Source: CAZKNJ01 sp964554185 (GTDB lineage: Bacteria > 4484-113). Taken from it: a stretch of 13,366 bases of DNA. The position numbers and the translations under genes are program-made. Under the pieces are notes generated by a model. That model did not search any database and was not told the DNA's origin. It saw only the letters and a program-made list of their open reading frames with translations. The stretch is taken from positions 1 to 13,366 of the forward strand of contig CAZKNJ010000051.1 in NCBI GenBank assembly GCA_964554185.1, in the 5' to 3' direction. Positions 5,609 to 11,044 of the stretch are shown in pieces (the stretch's first letter is position 1; each line of letters starts with the position of its first letter).

Positions 5609-6868
5609 CCATCATCCCCGCAAACTGGTCAAAGAGGTACAGGTTGTCCTCCGGCCCCGGGTGNNNNNNNNNNNNNNNNNNNNNNNNNNNNNNNNNNNNN
5701 NNNNNNNNNNNNNNNNNNNNNNNNNNNNNNNNNNNNNNNNNNNNNNNNNNNNNNNNNNNNNNNCCATCATCCCCGCAAACTGGTCAAAGAGGTACAGGTT
5801 GTCCTCCGGCCCCGGGTGGCCCTCCGGGTGGTACTGCACGCTGAACCACGGCAGCCCCTCGTGGTGCATCCCCTCCACCGTGCCGTCGTTGATATGCACC
5901 TTGTCAATCACCAGCCCGCCTGTCACGGCAAACGGCTCGCGCGCGGAGGCGGCGTCCACTCCCTCCGGCAGCGCCACGGCGTAGCTGTGGTTCTGGCTGG
6001 TGATGTGCGCACGCCCGGTCTGCAAATCGCGCACCGGGTGGTTCGCCCCCCGGTGGCCGAACTTCATTTTGTAGGTCGTGAGCCCGTGGGCCAGCGCCAG
6101 TAGCTGGTGGCCCAGGCAGATGCCGAAAGTGGGCAGCTTTTCGGTCAGCGCGCGCACGGTGTCAAAGCAAAAGCTCAGCCGCGCCGGGTCGCCCGGGCCG
6201 TTTGAGATGAACACGCCGTGCGGTTCAAACTCCAGTATCTCTTCCAGTCCCGCCGTCGCCGGGAACACCCGGCAGGCGCAGCCGCGGTCGCGCAGGTAGT
6301 TGAGTATGGCCCACTTGATGCCGCAGTCCAGCGCCGCCACGCGGTAGCGCGGCTCCTCCGGCGCCATCCAGTCGTAGGGCGCGGGCATCACCACATCCGC
6401 CACCACGTCCTCCTGCGAAAGCGACGGCGCGGCCGCCAGCGCCTCCCGCGCCTCGGCTTCGTCCAGTTCGCTGGTGATGAGGGCCTTCATCTCGCCGGCG
6501 TTGCGGATGGCCTGTGTCAAGTAGCGCGTGTCCACGCCGGTGATGCCGGTAATCTCCGAGTTGAGCAGCTTGTCGTGCAGCAGCCGGTCGGCGCGCCAGT
6601 TGTCCATGTAGGGGCTGTAGTCCGACACCGCCAGCCCGCGCGCGAAGATGCTGCGGCTCTGGTCGTCGTCGGCGTTCACCCCGTAAATGCCGATGAGCGG
6701 GAAGGTGAAGATGATTATCTGGCCGCCGTAGCTGGGGTCGGTGAGGATCTCCTGGTAGCCGGTCATGGCGGTGTTAAACACCACTTCGCCGGTGGTGGAG
6801 CCGGGCTTGCCGATGAGCCGGCCGGCGAAGCTCTCCCCGTTATCCAGCAGTAACAGCGCCTTCTTCAT
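5595..6868 (-). CDS. carA: Carbamoyl-phosphate synthase small subunit (glutaminase), spans assembly gap
   Basis: It releases ammonia from glutamine for the large subunit (CarB), which makes carbamoyl phosphate for pyrimidine and arginine synthesis in the cytoplasm. The N-terminal CPSase small-chain domain covers about 1-150 (FNTAMTGYQEILTDPSY at 31-47). The class I glutamine amidotransferase domain covers about 175-368. Visible are SNGPGDP (222-228), nucleophile Cys251 in GICLGHQ, and His347 and Glu349 in QYHPEG, so the triad is complete. Collapsing the 55-base overlap around the Ns gives a C-terminus FAGMM-EERD and stop TAG at 5595-5597. The total is 372 residues, near the E. coli 382. The last four residues and the stop lie in heptad-repeat DNA. 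The start lies 3 bases after the pyrC stop, with TAGG as a weak ribosome site, so translation is probably coupled to pyrC. carB is not in the window. Confidence 0.95.
5664..5763. other. Assembly gap 2 (100 N) flanked by an exact 55-base overlap
   Basis: Bases 5609-5663 and 5764-5818 are identical (55 bases), the same overlap length as at gap 1. Merging them leaves carA uninterrupted. No DNA need be missing. Confidence 0.93.
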
Positions 6869-6871
6869 AAC

Positions 6872-8248
6872 CTACCAGCCGTTGAGCGACAGCCCCGGCA
6901 GTGCGCTATACGCGATGTTGCCGCCGAGCATCGTGAGCATCACCCGCCCCTTCAGCCTCATTCCCGCGTAGGGCGAGATCTTGCACTTGCTGGCGAACTC
7001 CTCCGGGCGCACGTCCCATTCCGCGCTGGGGTCAAACACCACCAGGTCGGCCATGTTGCACTCGCGCAGTGTGCCCAGATAGGTGTCCTGGCGCAGGATG
7101 CGCGCCGGAACCAGCGTGAAAGCCGCCAGCAGCCGCGCCGCTTCCGGCCCCACCGGCGGTGCGCCCAGCGCGGTGAAGGCCGCGGGCAGCGCCACCTCCA
7201 ATCCGGTGATACCGAAGGGCGCGTCCGCAAACGGCCGCGCTTTCTCCTCGGCGGCGTGCGGCGCATGGTCGGTGGCGACCGCGCCAATCACACCGTCAAG
7301 CAGCGCCTGGCGCAGCGCCGCGCGGTCGGCTTCTTCGCGCAGCGGCGGGTTCACTTTCGCCAGCGCGCCGAGCCGCTCGCAGTCCGCCTCGGTGAAGGTC
7401 AAGTGGTGCGGCGTCACGTCGCAGGTGAGGAATCCCTTCAGCCCCACCTGCGCGAACGTTTCCTTGCCCGCGCGCACCAGCTCCACCGCGCCGCGCGTGG
7501 TCAGATGCGTCAGGTGCACCGGCACGCGGCACTCCAGGCCGAACTCAATGGCGCGCGCGACCGCCGTGTCCTCGCTTGCGCGCGGAATGCCGGGCAGCCC
7601 CAGCCGCCGCGACACTTCGCCCTCGTGCATCACGCCGCGCCCCATCAGCTCTTCGTCCTGCGCGTGGAACATCACGCGCGGCAGCACTCCTTCCGGCGCC
7701 CGCGCCGCATGCACCGCCTGCATCACCCGCCGCAGCACTTCGTCGTCCGCCACGTCCGAGCCGTCGTCGGTGAAGACGTGGCAGCCCGCCTGCAGCAGCG
7801 CCTCGTAGTTCACCGGCTCGCGTCCTTCGCGCCCCATGGTTAGTGTCGCCGCGGGGTACAGCGCTGGCAGCGGCCGCCCGAAGCTGTTCACCGCCTGCGC
7901 CGCCAGCCGCAGCTCGCGCAGCGCCTGTACCATGTCGGGGCGGTCGCAGGGGGGATTGGTGTTGGGCATGGAGACCACCGCGCCGTAGCCGCCGCGCGCG
8001 GCTGCGGCCAGGCCGGTGGCTACGGTCTCCTTGTGCTCCGCGCCGGGCTCGCGCAGGTGCGCATGCAGGTCGCACATGGCGGGCAGCGCCCACCTGCCGG
8101 TGAGGTCCAGGTCCGCCGTCGGCCCGCGCCCCATCAGCCCCGGCGAGGCCACGTCATAGACGGCGCTGCCGGAGATGCGCAGGTCGCGCTTCCCCGTGAA
8201 GTGCTCGCCGTCAAACAGCTCAATGTTACGCAGGATGATTTCCGCCAA
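6872..8248 (-). CDS. pyrC: Dihydroorotase
   Basis: It catalyses cyclisation of N-carbamoyl-aspartate to dihydroorotate, the third step of UMP synthesis. The 458-residue length and motifs fit the type I (longer) zinc amidohydrolase branch. Visible: the metal-binding HAHLREPG (62-69, with His62, His64, Arg66), the substrate-side SMPNTNPP (93-100), FTDDG (159-163), His195 in MFHAQDE, HLTHLT (245-250), TPHHL (279-283) and TDHAPH (326-331, catalytic Asp327). The frame is open further up (a start at 8422 is possible). The true start is TTG at 8248: GGAG lies 7 bases upstream, MAEIILRNIELFDG is the usual N-terminus, and the extra upstream 58 codons cross both divergent promoters and the neighbour's start. 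It is the first gene of a pyrC-carA operon. pyrB, often adjacent, is absent. Confidence 0.95.
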   Translation of the reverse strand: MAEIILRNIELFDGEHFTGKRDLRISGSAVYDVASPGLMGRGPTADLDLTGRWALPAMCDLHAHLREPGAEHKETVATGLAAAARGGYGAVVSMPNTNPPCDRPDMVQALRELRLAAQAVNSFGRPLPALYPAATLTMGREGREPVNYEALLQAGCHVFTDDGSDVADDEVLRRVMQAVHAARAPEGVLPRVMFHAQDEELMGRGVMHEGEVSRRLGLPGIPRASEDTAVARAIEFGLECRVPVHLTHLTTRGAVELVRAGKETFAQVGLKGFLTCDVTPHHLTFTEADCERLGALAKVNPPLREEADRAALRQALLDGVIGAVATDHAPHAAEEKARPFADAPFGITGLEVALPAAFTALGAPPVGPEAARLLAAFTLVPARILRQDTYLGTLRECNMADLVVFDPSAEWDVRPEEFASKCKISPYAGMRLKGRVMLTMLGGNIAYSALPGLSLNGW

Positions 8249-8267
8249 GGGCAGTCTCCGGCGTGTG

Positions 8268-8273
8268 AGTATA
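8268..8273 (-). promoter_or_regulatory. pyrC promoter, extended -10 (TGATATACT)
   Basis: On the minus strand TGATATACT gives TATACT with an extended TG element. The expected start near 8261 leaves about 13 bases before TTG 8248, including the GGAG site. No -35 match is seen; an extended -10 can work without one. No attenuator or PyrR-type leader fits in so short a leader. Confidence 0.45.
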
Positions 8274-8307
8274 TCACAGCAGATTCCGCCGCTTTTGCCC
8301 GGCGCGG

Positions 8308-8313
8308 TATAAT
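8308..8313 (+). promoter_or_regulatory. Promoter -10 (TATAAT) of the DUF4412-like gene
   Basis: A perfect TATAAT, preceded by GG and followed by CACCGC. The start is expected near 8320. AGGAGG (8328-8333) sits 6 bases before ATG 8340. The -35 is poor. It is back to back with the pyrC -10, 34 bases away. Confidence 0.6.
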
Positions 8314-8339
8314 CACCGCAACCTATCAGGAGGACCAGA

Positions 8340-9074
8340 ATGATACTCAGATACACGCTTGCAGCCGCGCTTCTTGCGCTGGCGCTGGGATTAGCCGCGC
8401 CCGCGTCCGCCCAGCCGTTCATCGGTGACTACGGGCTGGACCAGGGGATGATGCGCTTGTTCACCACGAGCTTCTACGCGGACTATATCCATAAGACCAC
8501 CGAAGGCAAAGAGACCGGCATGGTCAAGGGGCTGGTCGCGCGCACCGGCGAGAAAATGCGCATGGACAACGACATGCGCGGCATGGCTGGCGCCGGGGAC
8601 GACCCGGCGTCGCAGACGATGATGTACACCGGAATGATAATGAAGCCCAGTTCCCCGCTGATAATGCTCTACCACGTGCCGGAGAAGTACATGATAATGG
8701 AGCAGGGCGAGGCCCAGGGCGGGGAGTACCTACACCCCTACCAGGCGGAGCAGGCCAAACCGCCGGTGGTGAATAAGGTCAAGGTCGGCGAGGAGAAGTT
8801 CGACAACCACCCCTGCATCATCTACGACGTGACCACGACCTACAGCGACGGCAAAGTCGTGAAGGGCCGCGTGTGGGAAGCCACCGATTACGGCGACACC
8901 AAGCCCTACCTCAAGATTGACGCCACCATTGACGGCGTGAGAAACGAGCTGGAGCTGCACAACGCGAAGCTCGGCGCGCCCGCCGCCAGCTGGTTTGAGG
9001 TGCCGGAAGGCTACATCAAGATCAAAGACATGATGGAGCTCTTCAATATGGGCGCCATGATGGGCGGCGGCTAG
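8340..9074 (+). CDS. Secreted Met-rich protein, DUF4412-like
   Basis: The 244-residue product starts with a clear Sec signal peptide: Arg4, hydrophobic core 7-20, and an ASA-Q cleavage site after Ala24. There is no lipobox Cys, so it should be a soluble periplasmic or secreted protein. The mature part alternates beta-strand-like segments (residues about 50-75, 90-125, 145-215) and ends in a WFEVPEGYIKIKDMMELFNM motif. A terminal W-F-x-V-P-x-G-Y pattern is typical of the DUF4412 and LolA-like half-barrel families. The assignment rests on that resemblance only. Methionines are unusually many (MRMDNDM, MMYTGMIM, MIM, MGAMM), which might suit metal binding. The ATG is fixed by AGGAGG 6 bases upstream and by the signal peptide. 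It is divergent from pyrC, with its own promoter, and followed by a hairpin repeat. The biological role is unknown. Confidence 0.78.
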   Translation: MILRYTLAAALLALALGLAAPASAQPFIGDYGLDQGMMRLFTTSFYADYIHKTTEGKETGMVKGLVARTGEKMRMDNDMRGMAGAGDDPASQTMMYTGMIMKPSSPLIMLYHVPEKYMIMEQGEAQGGEYLHPYQAEQAKPPVVNKVKVGEEKFDNHPCIIYDVTTTYSDGKVVKGRVWEATDYGDTKPYLKIDATIDGVRNELELHNAKLGAPAASWFEVPEGYIKIKDMMELFNMGAMMGGG

Positions 9075-9077
9075 TCC

Positions 9078-9108
9078 TGTAGGGCGGGGACCTGTGCCCC
9101 GCCGTCTT
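9078..9108 (+). repeat. 31-bp hairpin repeat, copy 2, possible terminator
   Basis: Identical to the copies at 2809 and 13195. The stem GGCGGGG (9083-9089) pairs with CCCCGCC (9097-9103). It starts 3 bases after the DUF4412-like stop, and CTTCTCTCTT follows. It plausibly ends that transcript. Confidence 0.8.
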
Positions 9109-9865
9109 CTCTCTTGCTGGTTGCTGAAAACTGGCGACTGGCAGCTGATCGGTGGCGCGGGCCTCTCGAGGTGGCACATGTGTCGGTGTCACGGGCGACT
9201 CGCCTGTGCACCTAGAAACACAGCCGGGACGGCTGTGCCACCAAAACACTGGGGTACGCCACGCTTTTTACCCGCCATAGCCTTGCCCGTCCTCCGCAGA
9301 AGCCTTGCTTCGGAGGATGGAGCGGCGGCGGGTAGCCCATCTCTTCCTACTTGCAGGCCGTAGGAATCTAGTAGCTCGCAGAATGGCGTCCTCACCTATG
9401 CACGGGCTGTCACCCCTCCTTCCCCTGGCGGGCGGGGCGTGCGTTAGCACGCCGGGCACGGCGTCGGGCTTTATCCGCCATAGCTTCAGCGAAGGCGGAG
9501 CCAGGGGGAGGAAGCTCTGCGGGCCTTGCCTCAATTCTCTGTCTTGCTGGAAGCTGATAGCCGACGGCTGATATCTGTTAGGCGCGGCCAGTGCCCCGCG
9601 CCAGCGGGGCGGCAGTACAAGTTCTTCTCTTGCTTGGGCAATGACAATACATGGCGAACGCCGCCTGCCGTCCTCTTCTTCTTCACTCCTACTGGTCGCT
9701 GGTCGCTGGAGGCTGGCCGCTGATACGCCCGGCGTACGTGGTTGGGAGTGGTTCTCTTGTGAGAGCACGACGGGCACGGCGTCCGCCGTGCACCTACATT
9801 CTCCCCGTCCAATCCCGGTTGGAAAATTCACCCGCCACAGCGGCGGGCCGCGACTCCTGTTACTG
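9109..9865. repeat. Long gene-free mosaic of heptads and hairpin cassettes
   Basis: I see no real gene in this stretch; the open frames on both strands are translated repeats. Heptad blocks: 9117-9151 (CTGGTTG, CTGAAAA, CTGGCGA, CTGGCAG, CTGATCG), 9547-9581 and 9692-9726 (CTGGTCG twice, CTGGAGG, CTGGCCG, CTGATAC). Perfect hairpins: 9219-9237 (CACAGCC/GGCTGTG), 9436-9453 (GGCGTGC/GCACGCC), 9593-9610 (GCCCCGC/GCGGGGC), 9774-9791 (GCACGGC/GCCGTGC) and 9831-9847 (CCCGCC/GGCGGG). A nested inverted repeat spans 9269-9334. The GGTGGCACATG module at 9170-9180 recurs at 13320-13330. Confidence 0.7.
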
Positions 9866-9963
9866 CTAACCCCCAATCCCTAATCCCTCTCTTCTCTTCC
9901 CAACTACCATCTACGAACTACTCCTCTTCCCTTACTACTTACTACGTCCTACTTCTTACTCCC
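9866..9963. repeat. Fourteen-unit degenerate heptad array upstream of lgt
   Basis: Read in steps of seven, the units are CTAACCC, CCAATCC, CTAATCC, CTCTCTT, CTCTTCC, CAACTAC, CATCTAC, GAACTAC, TCCTCTT, CCCTTAC, TACTTAC, TACGTCC, TACTTCT, TACTCCC. The phase holds for 98 bases and grades from CTAATCC-type to TACTNCN-type. The strand is strongly pyrimidine-rich (T and C). It ends 7 bases before the lgt -10 box. Confidence 0.75.
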
Positions 9964-9970
9964 CTTATGC

Positions 9971-9976
9971 TAGAAT
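9971..9976 (+). promoter_or_regulatory. lgt promoter -10 (TAGAAT), near-leaderless
   Basis: TAGAAT, preceded by GC, lies only 9 bases before ATG 9986. The expected start near 9983 leaves a leader of about 3 bases with no Shine-Dalgarno. A -35 is not obvious in the heptad array. Confidence 0.5.
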
Positions 9977-9985
9977 CTCCCGCCT

Positions 9986-10921
9986 ATGTTCAACCCCGTG
10001 GCGTTCCGCGTATTTGGCTGGCCCATCCGCTGGTACGGCATCGCGATGGCGAGCTCGCTTTTGGTCGCGTCCTACCTCGCCCAGAAGCTGCTGGAGGCGC
10101 GCGGGCGCAAGGCCGACCAGGTCTGGGACGGCGTGCTGTGGGCCGCGCTGTTCGGCATCGTGGGAGCGCGCGCGGGTTACGTCCTGACCAACCTCGGCGA
10201 TTACGCCGGCCACTGGCTGGACGTGTTCAAGACCTACGAGGGCGGCCTGTCCATCCACGGCGCGCTGGCCCTCGGGTTGCTCGGCTGCTGGCTGTACTAC
10301 CGGCGCACGCGCCTCAAGCTCCTGGAAGTAATGGACGCGGCCGCCCCCGGCATAGCCATCGGCATCATGCTGGTGCGCTTCCTCGGCAACTTCAGCAACG
10401 GCGACATCACCGCCTACGCCGTGAGCAAAGGCGTAGTCCCCTGGGCGATGAACTTCCCCTACGACGAGTACCACACCGCCGCCAACATGGGCGAGGTAAT
10501 CACCCGCCACCCTGCCGAGATTTACGGCGGCCTGGTGGGGCTAATCGTGCTCCTCGTGTGCCTGTGGGTCTGGTTCAAGCGCTACGCCCCCGGCACCAAC
10601 ATGTTCGCCTTCATCCTCACCTACTCGGTGGTGCGCTCGCTGATTGAGGAGCCTTTCCGCGCGGTGCCGCACTACCTGGTTGACTTCACCAACACCACCT
10701 ACGGCTTCGGCGGCGTCACCATGACCCAGTGGGGTTCCATCCCGCTCATCGCCATCAGCATCTGGGGCATCATCTATGTCAACCGCCGCGCCACCGGCCA
10801 TGAGTGGGATCCACCCGCACCGGAGCCGGAAGCGCCGGTGGTGGTGCACAAGCCGCGCAAGAAGAAGAAAGCTCCCGCTGCTGAAGGCCAGCGCAAGAAG
10901 CACAAGCCCTTCGGCAAGTAG
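9986..10921 (+). CDS. lgt: Prolipoprotein diacylglyceryl transferase
   Basis: This integral inner-membrane enzyme moves diacylglycerol from phosphatidylglycerol to the lipobox cysteine of prolipoproteins. The 311 residues (E. coli 291) include the N-terminal IRWYGIAMASS (14-24), EGGLSIHG with His91 (85-92), the signature GNFSNGD (134-140), HPAEIYGGL (175-183) and RSLIEEPFR (217-225). About seven membrane spans are visible. Two oddities: the usual GRxGNFxNxE signature reads VRFLGNFSNGD, with Arg131 one position early and Asp in place of Glu; and a Pro- then Lys-rich tail (about 275-311) follows the last span, on the expected cytoplasmic side. The start is ATG 9986: an in-frame TAG at 9971 leaves no earlier start, and no ribosome binding site precedes it. 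A heptad array abuts the promoter. Confidence 0.93.
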   Translation: MFNPVAFRVFGWPIRWYGIAMASSLLVASYLAQKLLEARGRKADQVWDGVLWAALFGIVGARAGYVLTNLGDYAGHWLDVFKTYEGGLSIHGALALGLLGCWLYYRRTRLKLLEVMDAAAPGIAIGIMLVRFLGNFSNGDITAYAVSKGVVPWAMNFPYDEYHTAANMGEVITRHPAEIYGGLVGLIVLLVCLWVWFKRYAPGTNMFAFILTYSVVRSLIEEPFRAVPHYLVDFTNTTYGFGGVTMTQWGSIPLIAISIWGIIYVNRRATGHEWDPPAPEPEAPVVVHKPRKKKKAPAAEGQRKKHKPFGK

Positions 10922-10957
10922 CCCGTCCGCACTGCGCAGCCGTTGTAGCTCTACCCA

Positions 10958-10987
10958 CTTACACTCCCGCCTGGCGCGCGCTACAAT
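10958..10987 (+). promoter_or_regulatory. hppA promoter
   Basis: A -10 TACAAT lies at 10982-10987, preceded by GC and followed by ACCGCC. CTTACA at 10958-10963 matches the -35 at 4 of 6, with an 18-base spacer. The start is expected near 10994, giving a leader of about 51 bases. The rest of the lgt-hppA spacer shows nothing else. Confidence 0.5.
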
Positions 10988-10993
10988 ACCGCC

Positions 10994-11028
10994 CAAGTGC
11001 GCGCGGTGGTAGCCGCGCAATCCACTTG
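10994..11028 (+). promoter_or_regulatory. 5'-end hairpin in the hppA leader
   Basis: CAAGTG (10994-10999) pairs with CACTTG (11023-11028). Inside, GCGCGG (11001-11006) pairs with CCGCGC (11013-11018) over TGGTAG. The stem would begin at the predicted transcript start and end 3 bases before the Shine-Dalgarno region (TTAGGGCGGGGAG). It could protect the 5' end or modulate translation; no known riboswitch is recognised. Confidence 0.5.
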
Positions 11029-11044
11029 TTAGGGCGGGGAGAAT

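Noticed and set aside
8249..8422. 58-codon N-terminal extension of PyrC with a lipobox-like hydrophobic start
   Set aside because: The extension crosses both divergent promoters and the start of the neighbouring gene; TTG 8248 has a good ribosome site and matches the family N-terminus.
9268..9876. 202-residue minus-strand open frame in the gene-free region, and several plus-strand ones
   Set aside because: The translations are repeat-derived (Pro/Arg-rich, with pieces shared between loci), with no ribosome site or domain.
9109..9963. CRISPR array
   Set aside because: Repeats are 7-base tandem units and scattered hairpins, without a constant repeat separated by uniform unique spacers; no cas genes are present.
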